A stretch of 64,000 bases of DNA from Cucumis sativus (taxonomy: Eukaryota > Streptophyta > Magnoliopsida > Cucurbitales > Cucurbitaceae), in the NCBI RefSeq assembly GCF_000004075.3, contig NC_026655.2, positions 31,543,489-31,607,488 on the forward strand, given 5' to 3'. The notes under the pieces were generated by a model. That model was not told the origin of the DNA. It ran no database searches and worked only from the letters and a program-made list of their open reading frames with translations. Positions within the stretch are counted from its first letter, which is position 1. Each line of letters begins with the position of its first letter. Shown here in pieces: positions 14,422-28,700 of the stretch. The translations under genes and the position numbers were made by a program.

Positions 14422-16934
14422 GGGTTATGAATAATATAAGTGTATATATATTAGGTGGGCTGGAGTGGAGCCCCAATGCTCTGGTCCAGTTCATTCTTCA
14501 ACGTTCACTTCCCGTTGCAAATAAATCATATATTCCCATTTATGTCTTTCTAAATAAATACAATACAAGTCTCTCAATATACATTTCTTAGTTTAATTGA
14601 GGATTTTAAATCTCTCGCATCCACATTAATGGCATACGTTTCATTCAAGTTTTAATGTACTTAATTTCTTGCTCCTAAATTTCAATCTAACCCAATTGTT
14701 TTATTGTTTTATGTATATATTATCCCATATCAAAAGTTTAGGAAGAAAATTTATAAATTTTAATATAATTTAAAGGCATTTTGAGGCTAGTTATTTGTGC
14801 ATTAGGCAGCCAAAAGGAGGAAGAAATCCTCTAAAGAGAATGTAGGCGTTTAAGATTGGGCAGTCAAAAGCTTGTACATTAGGCTTCAAGAACCTCTAAA
14901 GGAGTGACATGGATGAGAAAGATTGTCACTTAGAGGTTATTTTGGTCTTGAGAGTTTAGGCGAGAAAGCTTGATGGCTTGGAGTTAGGTAAGGAGCATGT
15001 CATGCGAGATAGGCTTAGAGATTAGCAATGTGTTTGGGCTTGTCAAGGAACATTAGGCGTCTTGGTTGGATGACCAAGGCTATGCGAGAAGGACCATGGT
15101 GGTTATTTAGGCGTTTACAAGGCTAAGTGTCACACCCCACCCCGAGCACCTGCTTGCTTGGCCCAAGACGTGGTGTGAAGCCAACCGATATCAACTAGTT
15201 CAAGAATGACACCAACTGACCCATAACTTAACCCTTAAACAATATACAACAGCCAAAAGCTATAATACCAAAACTTTATATAAGTTTATATACAAATGAA
15301 ACATGACCTTTAATAATAGAAACAACCCCACAACTAACCTTTCTAAAACCTAACTCTGAAACTAGAAGAACCAACTTAAATAATTGGTTAAAACTTAAAC
15401 ATAAATTGAATAAAAACTTAAATAATTTTTAACTTCATCACTCCAAAATTAAATTTAAGGAAAATTGCATCCAATGAAAAAAAAACATTTAGAAAAAAAA
15501 AGCAGTTCATGACACCTATTTTTTTTGCATATATGATAAAATTAGTGATATCAGACGGTAATCATAACGTTATTAGCTTTTGAATTTACTACTTTTACAA
15601 TTTAGAAAATATAGTGACATTGACCCTGATTTCATAATTTTATTTTTCCTTTTGCTATTTTTGCAATGGTCCCTAAATTTAATCTATGTTATCTATTTTA
15701 TTGTTTTTTTAGCATAGGGATACAAAAAAAAGTGTATGAAAAAGAGAGACCATCTTCAAAAAAATCCGAAACGTATAACAAAAACAAAACTGCAAAGTGA
15801 CCACACTCCAAGATGCATGTAATCACCTACCATGACACCAACGATTACTCACTACGATCTAAGTGATCACCCACCATGATTTCTAGCTTTCTTTCCAACC
15901 GTGCTTATAAAGCAAAATGTTAAAGTATCTCTAGTTTTAAATGATTTTGAATTTTCGTTTTGTTGTAAGGTAAGAGTATTAAAAGAGATGTAAGAAACGT
16001 ATGGAAAGGGAATTTATATTGAGGATAAAAGTTGTACGTCACTTGCCAAAATAGTCAATAAGGAACAAGTTTTTAAATATAGGTCAGTCATCCAAAAGTT
16101 CTGCTGTGAAATTTTCCCATATAGCCAAGGATGATCAATTCATGTGTTCGAGAATTACATGGAACCCACTAACTTTTTCCATATACTTCTAAACAATATT
16201 TTAATTTTTTGTCTTTATATGTTGTTATCGTTATCATTAATATTACAATAAGAGAATTATTAATCTGTCACACTCATAGTTATTGTTGGAGTAACAGTAA
16301 GGAGAAACAACGGTACGAAATAATGTAAAGTAAACAACCTCACTTCTAATCAAATTGCACTTACACTATATTTAAGTAAAAGGTGATAAAAAAAACAATT
16401 CAATTACATTTGCAATTGAGACTTCTTTATAATTGATATATCAATTACAATTACAACAATGAGCAAATTATACACCACTAAAGATCAATCTCTTCCGGGT
16501 GTGTGAATAAACAACTCAAGCATCAATCCGAACTTGAAACTTTGATCCTTGTCAAAATAGTTCTCAGAGTGAGAGTGACAATTACACAATATTCCATTAT
16601 AAAAGTTGAAAATATAAAGAACAAAAATGCATAATGATGCTAATCTTTTATTTCATTGGCCATCAAATGGAATGAACTATTTCCTCAAAAGAAAAAAAAG
16701 GATGAATTATTTCTCTTTGTTATATATCTCTTACAATGATTTAGCAATTGCAAAATCTCTATCTACGATTGGAATTTGAAAAACAAAATTATCCTAGAAA
16801 TCTAATGATGATATAAAAACGAATAATATACGTTAAAATGAGGCAACTAACTAACATGAAAAGACCAGTTGAGGAAGCAAACCTGAATGAACAATGAGAT
16901 GGAGCAACACGCCAGTTGCTTTCTTGGGCTTTTT
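14422..16934. other. Intergenic with dispersed-repeat fragments
   Basis: No gene is seen. At about 14800-15120 a G-rich segment repeats phrases such as 'ttaggcg' and 'gagaaag'. It runs into gtgtcacaccccaccccgag at 15128, wording that recurs at plant LTR-retrotransposon and dispersed-repeat junctions. The rest is AT-rich. The last few hundred bases should be the 3' UTR and downstream region of the TCX gene. Confidence 0.45.
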
Positions 16935-19900
16935 CTACACTTCTCTGTCAATTTGTGGTTTGCTCTTCCTATTTTTAGGTACGGGAAGAATTTTGAGCGG
17001 GAGATCGTTATTCGGATGATGAGCTGCAGTGCAGGCAGGTGGAATTCTGGGTGCCGAGAGAGCAACATTTTTTACAACCCCATTGCTAATAGATCTCTGT
17101 TGGCACCCACTATTTGAGGTGAAGTTGTTGCTCTGATTTTGATTCCCCACTTCGCTTTCACTTCTAGAAGTGAGTTTTGTTTCTGTAATGTGGATTCAAG
17201 AGCTAGTTAGTTCATACATGGTAAACACATAATATAAACATAAACCATAGTTCCTCTTATTTTCTTGGCTTCTACACAGTTATACTAATAGCTTGTCAAG
17301 TATCAAGAGACACGAGCTTACCTTTTATCTCTCCCAGAGTGATGAGTTTATTAAGGCAATCGCGAAACTTTGTCAGCACAATTCGTTCCTGCTCGATGTA
17401 CACTTCTGAAAGAGACCTATCGGGAACATGTGATGACGTGTTGCAATCATGGGCAGCAGATCCATCAGCTAGACCAGCTCCCATGAACATTGTATCTTGT
17501 TCGTCACACATTAAAGCTAAAGTTCCAGGGGACATCGGCCTTGCTCTTGTCATATCCGAACTATTTGAATTGGAACTGTCATGTACACTCCTATCACTTT
17601 GATTTGAACTTCCACACTCACCATCTGCCGCTTTCTCTTCGGCCTTCTGATGTTGTACCCCGTCTCCACTAGATGAAGCACGAGAAGTCTGTTGTGGATC
17701 ATTTATCTGTTTCTCATCACTTCTTTGTTCTGAACAGATATACAAAGAATTCTCAGTTGGGTAGTCCACACCATTATAAGGTTTAAATTTAAAATAAAGA
17801 AGCCTTAGCCTAAAATATATTGCAATTAGGTAGATCTTAAAACTCATGCCAGAGAGGTGTATTGAGAAGCAGAAAAAAGAGAATGTTTAACGAAAATTGT
17901 GGATTCAGAGAAAATAAATGTCAGATTTGGTAGCAACTGAAAAGGAAATAAAGCACAATTTGATATGTACTGTACATCTAAGTAAACTAGGCACATTTGC
18001 TGCAAGATGTTGGGAAGGGGATACCAGAAATGAGATTTAAGATGAATTTTTGTATCTACTGGTGCTTCTTAGTTTTGTGTCATTTATGGAGTTAAATTAA
18101 CGCTAGTTCATTACAAAATCGTTGAAGTTAAACCACCAAAGAGCAAGGTAAGGTCAAAATCGTTACAAGCATTATCTGATTCTCAAAGAAACGGCCATCT
18201 AACTGAACACACCACCCAAGAGGAGCAATTATTAATCAACATGGGTGTTTTCAGGACAAGAGAAACAGAATACACCATTTGATCATGCTGCTGGGAAGCC
18301 CTTCCGGTGCATTTTTTTTAACCTTCAAAAGCTAAGTAACAAGGTCCAAGACTCCAAGGTAAATTTCTTTTCTGCAGGTATATTCTTAAGGCAGATATTT
18401 GCTAAAGAAATGTGCCTCCAATTACAAAGAGCTGTCATACTGATAAGGAATCAAGTGGTAATACAAGAGCTAGAGCTAAATGAATACAGTTATCATCAGA
18501 TATCATGACCCTCAGTCTTAGAGACCCACTTGACCCATATATACGGAAATCACAAACTCTATGTGGATGTACCTATGATTGAATTGACTTTAATCCCCAA
18601 AGCTTAATTGGTCATAAAAGAACTCGGGCTAGAATGATAAGATGAATGGAAACTCTTATTGATGTATGCAGGCACACATTCATTTTGAACACTACACAAT
18701 GCCAGCAGATCAAATCATCTTGCGGAAAATTTTTTAGAACACATTACCTGCTTGGATCTTGGCAACTTCACTAGTCAACACCACTAAAACCGAGCAAAGC
18801 TCCTTCAAGTCGTTCGGCTGGATGAGGTCAGCTAATAAGGACCTTAAAAAATGGTACATGTTCAGTTCAATAAGACAGTTGGTTGACTGCATTACTACAA
18901 ATGTCATAAGCCATTCAACTGATACCTGAATGAGAATTTTGAAGGCCCCGATGCTACAGGGCTACCAACATGAGCAGCCGGGAAGGGAGATGATGTAGAC
19001 ATGCCTGAAGACATTATATTATTTGCCTGATACACATAAAAGGGAAGTTAGTGTCTAGATCACGAGCCCCTGACTCATAAAATATAACATATAAATGATT
19101 ATTAACAAAAATAACAGACTATAGCCAACACCATTACAAAATGTAATTTATATATTCTTATTACGGCATAAAAAATTAATTTATCTGCCTTAAAGTCTAA
19201 ATGAACTAACAATTTACCACATTAAGATGTTAGCATACCAAGGAAAGAGTTTCATCAGATATTAAAATTTTATATTTGGAAGATACTACCTGATGAAGTT
19301 GCGGTATACTATTGAGAGGGGAATCCTTCCCTACAGGGCCAAAGCCTAGCTCTGGGCCTTTTCTTTTCTTTGAAACGGGAAGGCAAGCATAACCAGAGGA
19401 TCCAATAGCTCCAGTTATTGCAGCATTGGCTGCCTGTTGAATATAAGCTATGTTGTTGGCATGGTCCCCATGGAAAAGAGCTTGTCTTTCTTCACTTCCT
19501 TCAAAATTTTTACAGTCCATGCACTTACAGTTTTCAGAGCAGAGAATATTGGCCTGAAAGCACTCACAATACTTCTTTAAGCAACCTGATTTCTTGCAAT
19601 GGCATCCTTTGTTGTGCTTTCCCAGCATTACTAACTCTCCAATCTCATCCTACAGGTGCAAAAATAGATCAGCAGTGATGCTAACACAAAATTCGTTTGC
19701 ATATACCAAGGGAAAAATGATAAGAATAAAGATACTGAAATTCGATGAGGAAAAAAATGACAGGAACCAACACTAGGCTCGTATAAAATGAAACATGCCT
19801 TCTCTGAAAATATTCTTAAAATGTAGTGCAAAATGGTAGTCATAACACTGACTTAACAATCCATGAAGAGCTTGGAACCACTAATGATAGCTCAAAATTC

Positions 19901-22290
19901 AAATAGGTATCTAATCATTTCCAGAACCAAAATTATGTTAATTTATCAATTGAACCAAGGCAACAGAGATACATCTTCTCTAGAAATTAACATGACGCCC
20001 TTCTAATTAAATGCACAGAAGGGGGGAAAAAGTTCTTCGAATGAATTGCTAAAGTGATGAAAATCGTCCATTACACTCAGACTCAAACCAAGACACATAC
20101 CCTGCTCTCTCGTGTTCCATGTGGGCTGTTAGCAATTTTTGGTCGGAATGCATTTGGATTACGCTCTAAAGTAGTTTCGACTGCCTCTCTCCTTGACGCT
20201 TCATGCTCGACATTGTTATGGCAATTTGTGCAATTGCAACCATCACAGTACACTCCAGATGCAAAACACTCACAGTACCTGTGAATTAATTTTGTTTCAG
20301 CCTTTCAGGTAGGATGAACATTTGAAGGAAACCAATTTCCCATGTTCACACTAAAGTTCATAACGGTAAAAGATACAAAAGGTCCACAGTACTAGGTTAT
20401 TTCACTTATATTTTCTTAAAACCTATTGAGAAGACAATTGAGATAATTTTGATCTGCATCTTGTGGTATTTTGAAGGAGAATGTAGAATAAAGTCCACAC
20501 TATAGAGTAATGCAACCAGTGGCCATATCATAATCGAAGTAATCAATATTACTAAACAATTCTTCGCACATATTCAGAAAAGCTATTGGTCATACTGGTT
20601 AAATGCCACATGATCTATAAAATATAAGATTGAATCCATTCAAATTGCAAAATGTTAACTGATCTTGTCTTTATCTATTCAAATTGCAAGGGTGGAAAAG
20701 GAGTAATTACAGTGACTATGAAATAAATCTTATTTTTAACGTAGTCACTGAACTATTATCCAAAAAGGAAAAAGGATACTTGACTGCAGTACTTCCAACA
20801 TTTGACAAGAGGACAACCAAGGGTTAGCATGAACAGTAAAAGCAACTAAAAGTATTCCAAAGAGAAATCAAAATCCAGAAACTATTAATACATGTTACAA
20901 AATTACACAAGAGCGCAAGAAGGCATATATAAGTTCTGATCAGAATAACTCTATTAAGGCATTCGATGTGTGATGAGTATGCTACATTGTCACAAAACTA
21001 AAAATTAGTTTAAGAAAGGTCAACCCATGGGGTAAACAACTTTGCAGAAGCATATAGATCATATTCTTACAGCTTTAAGCAGCGTGAGTGTTTGCAGTTG
21101 CACAACTTGCACTGTTTTTGTTTCTTTGGAGTAGCATCTTTTGTTTCAACATTAGACCTTGATCTTGACTTCGGAGAATCTGGCTTTCTGTCAAAAAAGA
21201 ACAAATAAAAACTAAGTCACACATTAATTAATGAAGTTATTCCAAGCGATCAAACAATCTTAGATGCACGCACAATTAAAAAACACGAGCAGGCACTAAA
21301 TTCAAATTTACTACTGATAAGCTCTTGAAGAACACACTAAAATTGAAGTTGCCTTATCAAGAGATAGACAACTTCATCCACATTAAAGACAAGGTCAGAG
21401 CTAGAATGTAGGAAAGGGGAAACATTGCCAAACCTTCCTGATCACAAAAGGGAAGAGAAAAAAAAAAGGACACGCAAAATTAAAGGAAAATACAGAACGA
21501 GTGGAAATATTTCCTTTATTGAGAGAAAAGATTTATTGGGGGTCTTTGCCTACCCCTATCCTATAATAATGAGACAAAAACCACGAAGCTAAGATGTCAT
21601 ATGCATAGTTTAAATTGATTAGATGAAAATAAGCAATGAAAACAGAACCACTTACAAAAAGCATAAAATCTAACCTCCAAACAAAAATGAATCAACTTTC
21701 TAACACAGGGGGAAAAGGGGGCGGGAACATTCGAGTAAATGACATATCAGAAGTCCAGAATTCAAATGTAACAATTAAAAAAAAAAACGGTAATCTTGGT
21801 ACGACAGCATATTGGAGAAATATCACGCTCAGAAGGCAATTTATTTATTAATATAGATCTCTGATCAAAATGGAAACAATTTAAAGAAATCACACCCTCG
21901 CTTCCCCATCATAAAGAAACAGAGAAAAATATTTAATTTAACAAAGCTGAAAGAACGCGTCGAAGAAAGCAAGAGATCTCAAGCAGACCTCGCAGGTGGA
22001 AGAGGCGCTTTAGTTCCAATGGGCAAAACCACTAATTGTTGTGGGGACTGTGGCTGCGACTGACTCTGCACCACCATGACTGCAGGTGACTCTGATTCTT
22101 GACACCGACTCCGAGACTGAAAATGAGGATGCTCCGGCAAAACTGCACCACCAGTCCCCGTAAAATCCAGCTGCCTAGCTAGTTTCTTAGCAGGAACATC
22201 AGATGAAACAACATTACCGAGTTCCACACTATCAGTTTGAGGAATTACCGAGGATAAATTATCCATCTCTTGATTCCCTACTTCACCCAT
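16935..22290 (-). CDS. TCX5: Tesmin/TSO1-like CXC domain protein (TCX5/TCX6 type)
   Basis: DNA-binding CRC-domain protein related to animal LIN54, a component of DREAM/MuvB-type complexes that repress cell-cycle genes and, in Arabidopsis, DNA-methylation genes. Eight coding exons, right to left: 21989-22290, 21071-21187, 20101-20278, 19290-19649, 18926-19026, 18748-18842, 17322-17729, 16935-17182; 1809 nt, 602 residues, all phases joining. The first CXC motif lies at about residues 123-164 (CKLCNC...YCECF...CNCTNC). The second is at about 209-250 ([18 protein letters not shown], then CKCMDC). Between them is the conserved [10 protein letters not shown] linker, diagnostic of the family. The N-terminus is Ser/Gln/Pro-rich and the C-terminal exons are low in structure. 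ATG at 22290 is chosen because it opens [13 protein letters not shown] donor-like site at about 22527 suggests an intron in the 5' UTR. TCX5 versus TCX6 is not resolved. Confidence 0.93.
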
Positions 22291-23646
22291 TAAATATGAA
22301 TTCTTCAAATATCAAAGCACTAACCAACAATTTTCAAATCCTTTGGAAAAAGCTTCCTCACATCCTCATATTCCCTACCAAGAATCCAAACCCAAGAAAA
22401 TCAACTCAATCCTCTGAATTCCAGGCAGGAATCAAAGTCCAAAAGCAGTGGTAAAGATCATGCAACAAAATAAGAAACAAAGGAAAAAAAAAAAAAAAAC
22501 TTCAGCGCCAAAGGTGACCTTTAGTACCTGAAATTCAGAAGCAGTTTGATGCTGGAAGACAGCCGACAAGAAGGGGGGAAAGTAAAAGAAGATGAGGCCT
22601 AGGGCTATGGAATTTAATGATTATTTGAATACAGTACGAATGGCCAGAAGAAGAAGATGAACCAAGAAGGCTTACGTTCTTGGTTTCTCTCCCTCTCGAG
22701 ATTTTGAATTTCAATTTTTTCCAAATATTCAACGGCGAGATGGTCCACTGAATAGAATCAGACGGTGGATGTTAAAAGAGATAACCGGACGGTGGAAATT
22801 CATAGAGCGAGGAATAGTCGATGTAGTGACCGTCGGATGAGGAGAGTTGAGGTATTTTACCATGTGGGCAAAAGTAAGGTAGTGGAAAAAGGAGTTCCAG
22901 TAATGAGAGTCCACGTGTAGAGTTCCATGGCGGAAGCGGATGAAGTAGTTGACTCCAGGGTTCACAATTTGTAGGGTAAAATGGGAGAGCTCAATACCGC
23001 GCCCTGAATCCTTTGCCTATTTCACCATTAAACCATTACCTTTCTAACTTTTCTTCTTCTCTCCACCTACATCCTTTGCATTTCCATTTTGTGGTATTCT
23101 TATGATTTTTTCATTCTTTTAAATCTATATCTTCAAAACACATTGAATTTACATCCTAACTGAATCTATATTTTATTTGCTGTTGAATATTGAACTAAAT
23201 CTTTCTCTAATTCTGTAATATCTTCCATTCTTCATATCTAATCAATGTTTCTATATTTATTTTATAAAATTATATCCTAATTCAACATTTATCCTCCATA
23301 AATTTTTATACATTCATTTTCTGAAATTTCTAAAATATATATTTAACAAACCCATTTTTTTAATAAACTTTTATTTAATTATTTTTAAGAAATATCAAAA
23401 TATTTCTTTAACAAACTTTATAAATTAGTAAATATTTGTTGTTTAGTATTTGGTTGTTACCTTAGATTCAGTTCAAAACAATTTTTTCAATCCATTTAAA
23501 TGTTTTGACTAATGTGGAAATAGTAATATTTCTTAAATAACATTTAAACTTATAGACTGAATGATAGTTATGCAACATTTTTCTATGGTTTGTAGATACG
23601 TAGTTGCCTAAAATTTAAGTTAAAATTTAAATTCAACATTTAAAAT

Positions 23647-23673
23647 TTTAGTTCCAATGGGCAAAACCACTAA
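23647..23673 (+). repeat. 27-nt copy of TCX exon 1 sequence
   Basis: Bases 23647-23673 are identical to 22009-22035, which lie inside coding exon 1 of the TCX gene. Orientation on the plus strand is the same and the distance is about 1.6 kb. The flanks do not match. It is best read as a small templated insertion or filler segment. Confidence 0.85.
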
Positions 23674-23679
23674 GTGTTC

Positions 23680-24980
23680 AGGATTAACGTTTTAGAATGG
23701 TCTTTGTGATAAGAGTAAAGTATTTCGCGGAGAAGGATTTCGAGAGGAAAATAGGAAATTTAAGGTTTTGAGCTCAGAAGTTGTCTTAAAAATCTTCGAG
23801 GTAGCCTTGAAGTTAAGCATAAGTGTTCTATGCGAGGAAAAGTTGGTTAGTTTGCGACGAAGATTTCATGGAGTAAAAGTGTAATTACCCAATAAGGATG
23901 TTCGCGGAAAATGTTGGACGAGTTAGGTTTTTCACGAAATGAAGTTTGGTGAGAAGAAGTAAAAAAATTGTAGGAGTTTCCAAGTGTGATTAATGGGCCA
24001 CGTGTGGAATTTAGGCTAAACATGATTAAGGACACATTCTCCATTAAAAGCATGAGCTTGCAATCTGATTTAAGAGCTCTACAAATAGAGGATCTTAGTC
24101 ATTTGTTTTTGGAATATTAAAGAGAAAATTAAAGTGTTGAAGTTTAGCTACGGGAGAAGAGGCTTGCGAGAAGAAGAAAAATGACTTTTTTATTAAAAGT
24201 TTGTGAGTGTTTTTCTTTGAGAGTTTTTGTGAGTGATTTTTTTAAATGCTTTCCTTTAAACTTTACTGTGATTCCTCTTTACTATTTGAAAGATATTTCA
24301 AAAAAGAAATGTTTGAAAAGGAATTTCTAAAAAAGCTTATATGTTTTCAAGTAGCTTTTATAATGTTTAAAACTTCATTTGTTGAATATGATATTGATTA
24401 AGAAATAGTGTTCAAACCATTAGTTATTTCCTTTGAATGAGATAAACCTTATGTAGAAAATAGTTGCATCGTGTGTTAGGTGGCCTGAGCAACAATGACG
24501 AATCTATATGACTGCATTGTGTGTTAGGTGGCCTGACCTGAGATTCTCATATGTTAGGTGGCCTGACCTGAGATTCTCATATGCTGATATATTAATCTAA
24601 GCGCAAGGTAATGAGACCAAGCGTAGAGAACGATTCTAAGCGCAAGGTAATGAGACCAAGCGTAGAGAACGATTCGAGATGGCCTGAACAACAAGGACGG
24701 CGATTCGATATCTTTGGCGAAAGCAATTCGAGATGGCCTGAACAACAAGGACGACGATTCGAGATCTTTGGCGAAAGCAATGGTTGTGACTAATGGATAT
24801 TTATGCAAAATGTATATTGTTAATAAAGTTTAAGTTTTGGCTATTAAAAGTATTTGACCTTTAAATAAGGAAGAAGATAGGAATGATTTGGAAGGAAATA
24901 TAGGATTTTGAATGTTTGTTTGAAGCCTAGTTTTGTTGTATTTTAGAAGGTGTCTATTCGTAACATTTTATTATTCCATT
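23680..24980 (+). mobile_element. LTR-like retroelement fragment
   Basis: The segment has the texture of a plant LTR: a TATA-like stretch (ctacaaatagaggatcttag near 24080), a following T-rich leader and internal tandem duplications. No TG..CA ends, target-site duplication, primer-binding site or coding domain could be fixed, so it is a solo or truncated LTR at best. The boundaries are approximate. Confidence 0.35.
24521..24781. repeat. Three consecutive tandem duplications (2x30, 2x39, 2x54 bp)
   Basis: Unit A (30 bp) occupies 24521-24550 and 24551-24580 with one difference. Unit B (39 bp) occupies 24596-24634 and 24635-24673, identical. Unit C (54 bp) occupies 24674-24727 and 24728-24781 with two differences. 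B and C abut exactly. All three periods are multiples of three, which keeps short frames open on both strands, but the translations resemble no family I know. Confidence 0.9.
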
Positions 24981-25761
24981 TTTTCATTTTTGTTGTTTTT
25001 ATAATTAAAGTAAAATTTTATACTTTTACAAAATAAATTTCACTTTTTGCTATTTATGTAGTTGTCCCTATTGTAATAATTAACTCTAATCCTAATTATC
25101 CTCAAAAGAACTACCCAATACAGTTACAATTACTTTTTCCTCGTTTTAAAATCCTAAACCCTAAGAAACATTAAGAATAGCCGTCGGTTAAACTTTGGGT
25201 AGGAACTTACAAATTAACTTGGTGAGAGTCAAGCTCAACCAACTTTATAAGTTAATACACATATACTCTCACTAAATTCAAAATCTCCAAAACAACCTGC
25301 AAAATTTACGTTAACTATAATATAAAAATTATCTGACCATTGAAAAAGAACAATAGAGACAGCCATGAACCAAAACAGGAATGGTTATCTCCAAACGTCC
25401 AAACAAAATCCAAGCCACATCTAAAAAATCTAAAATTATGCAAAGATAATGATGGTTCAAAACCATTGCCCATAAGCCAATATAAACCAAAGATGGCAAA
25501 TGAAGTTGACAGATACTGTATTTTAAAGCATTTACTCAACTATTTCTGCTTGGCTGCTAACTACACCATAAAATGGTAAAAACACGAAAACCACACGAGC
25601 AACAGATAAAACGCCCCATCAGCAAGTTTCCACACACCAGACCAGTCAAGAATAATCATGTACCCTCTTCTTACCATCCTCTTTCCACAGCTCTAAACAC
25701 ATATTACAGGTTGCCCATTATGTTCTAACCAAAAAATTACATGGGTAACCAAGTTTCAACA

Positions 25762-28700
25762 CTAAAATGGACCTCCCTCACGATCTCGTCCTAGGCCACG
25801 CCTATCATCGCGCTCCCTTTCGCCGAAAACATCTCTACGGAAGTCTTTTGGTGGAAGGCCACTACTTAATGGAGACCGTAGTGGGACTCTTAGTGGAGAT
25901 CTGATTGGACCTCTGATGGGAGAACGGCTCCGATCTCTAACATCACGCGACCAGCGTCCACGCTGAGGAAGCAACGGCAGTGGTGGGGATGGTGGCCTTC
26001 TTTCGAATCCCTTCCTCTCTGTGATGAAGTCATCCCTTCCATTGTCTCTAAGGGCCCAATCTGCTGAAGGAAGTGGTCTATCGAACTTGGATCTTCCTCT
26101 GAAGCTGTCTTCGAGATAGTCCACCCTATCTCTCCGCAGGTGATCGGAATACCTGCTTTCATACCTTGGAGGTGCCAGGCCACCAGCTGCCATCTCCCTA
26201 GAACCATCCCTCGCCCAGCTACGGGGAGGAGACCTATATTCATTAAGAGTCCTGCCAGGAGAACGTTCAATTGGGTGGGCAGCGAAACGTCTAGGAGGAG
26301 AATGCAGGGATGGTGGACCAGCATAGCCTCTTCGAGGACTTCCACCACCTCCAGTGCGAGGTCTGTTGCAGTTGTTACAGAATTCTCGTCTTGCAAAGTT
26401 TAGGTTGTCACATCTAATAAAAAATAAAAATGCAATTAGTTTGAAAAAAGAAAAACACCTTGAAGGAATGCAATGAAAAATGTACACCGAGCTATGCATT
26501 AAAGTAAAAATTCTTCATTGTACCACATGCCAAATGAGGAAGAAACTGGAACATCATTCACTTACAAGATTTGGCACACCTCTGAGGTGACATTTTTCAT
26601 TGAGTCCAATCACACAGCCAATTACATTAAAACAATATGCTTCTTTTTCTAAAAAAATCCATATGCAAATATACATGAAAAAAGTACTTTTGAGACAGGC
26701 AGCCTCAAAATTAATTTTTAAAAACATAATGACAAAATAAGGACCCATTTAGTAAAAAATCCAAATTTTGTTTGATGTTTTCAAATTCCTTGACAATCTT
26801 GTGTTTGGCAGACAACCCAGATTCTGTTTTTTAAAACTGTTTTTGGACTTTGTGATCCAAATCATGCAAATTTTGGAAACTCCCTTTCTATGTTTTTATT
26901 GTATCCTAATTTTGAATTTTAAATTTGAAAATGCAAAATTATATTAAGTACAAAATGTCAGGTTATAAACTCAAATTATTTTTTAAAAAATGTAACATAC
27001 ACAATGTATTACAAATTATATAATATTATAAAATAATAATTATATACTTTTTTAGCAAATCATATTCATAAGTAAATTAATAAAAATTTATTGTGAACTT
27101 TAGTGGGTCACTACAATTAGTTTCACGTATTATAAAACATACTTTAAACAATTGTTTAAATTAAAATTTGTTGGAAATGAGGGACTAGAGAAGTGTATAG
27201 CCCCAAGGGTATTTGTGTAATTTATTAGACCCTAGTTTTTTGCCTTTATTGTTCGGGCTTATTATAGCCTATATATTATTCCCTCTTTGTATTCTTTTGA
27301 TTATTAGAAAATAATAAGAGCGGCAATGCCCAACACATTAGAAAACATGAAACACATACCTGAGGGAATCAGGCACTCAAATAATACTAATAATAATAAC
27401 AAATAACCAACCCAAAAGGCATATTAAGATAAATGATCCTATTCTATGCAAAGGATAAAATTCCCTTCAAATTACTAAAAGGTGTAATGGCATGCTTACC
27501 AACTAGTTTTTATCTGTATGTACTGAACACAGAAGTAAATCCTTTTTTATATATATACGAAAGTGCGGTGCTAGGTTAGTAGTACTTACAAAGGATCTGA
27601 GCAATACCAATCCCCATCCCTAGGACGCACATTTGGATTATTTTTACTGCGTTCCCCTCGAAATGGCCCAGGAGCAAGTCTAGGGCCATCCACACCTCTC
27701 CCAAATGGCCTACCACCACTTACTCTTCGACCATAGTGAGGTGAAGTATCACGATATCTATCAAGATCCCTCCCACCACCAAATTCACGACCTCGTGTGA
27801 GACCCTCAGAATGATCAAAATTAGAAACGTATCGATGAACATCCCGACGGCGTGGTGGAGAAACTGAACCTGCATGTATTCTATATCCTGAAATGAAGAA
27901 GGCAGTGGGTTCATAAGATATTAAGAAAATTAATAGGAAAATCATTCCAAGTATAACAACCATATATCTCCAAAGACTTTTCCCTGATACAACTGCAAAA
28001 GGACCAACCAAAAAAATTGACAACCATTGTCATTCATTGTTGGCATCTCATCTCCTCTCTGCGAACAGAGCAAAAGAAAGTGCAAAGATGCAGACAGGAG
28101 AGAAAGCTCTGATGATAACTGCCCGTGTAGGTTCAATATGTTACCACCCATATCATGAGAAATTTTAAGAGAAGCAAATAAGATAAAACCATGGCTACTT
28201 GCAATGAATGTCCTGTTTTCCACACGTGCAGTGTTAGTGCACGCAAAACCCACATATATTGCCTATAAATGATCTATTTCCAATTTTCCATGAACCCAAC
28301 GACAACATTACACCCAAAACCACAAGCCTTGAAGAAACCAAAAAGCCAGCGTGCAGTCCAGAAAATGAGGAAGGAAGTCCACCAATAAACCAATGTTAAA
28401 TGAACAACACGTACAAGCTAGAGTCAAAATAATCACACAGCATAATCAACCCATGCCAATATACAGAATTCTTCAGTTGAATGACACCTGAGGGATCAGC
28501 ATGACCACAGCGATAAGTTCACAGGAAAAATAAATCGTCATAAAAAAAAACCCCACAGAAATTGAAGAATCCAAAAACCAGATTAGACAACACCACCCAT
28601 CCTACATTTCTGATAATTCAGAGATCCACTCCAAATCTTACTTGCATGGTCACAACAGTTCCTCTACAGCTTTCCAAAACATACCAATGGATTTCAATTC

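Larger units (their letters stand above)
22291..25761. other. Intergenic between the TCX and RanBP2-type genes
   Basis: To about 22980 this is probably the TCX leader and promoter, with a likely non-coding first exon right of 22528. From 23.0 to 23.6 kb it is plain AT-rich DNA. From 23.65 to 25.0 kb it is LTR-like (listed separately). From 25.0 kb to 25761 it is AT-rich and includes the 3' flank of the RanBP2-type gene. No further coding gene is recognised. Confidence 0.5.

Noticed and set aside
17296..17847. A 183-codon open frame extending past TCX exon 7
   Set aside because: The N-terminal 40 residues are intronic read-through. The acceptor at 17730-17731 gives the exon that keeps frame with exon 6.
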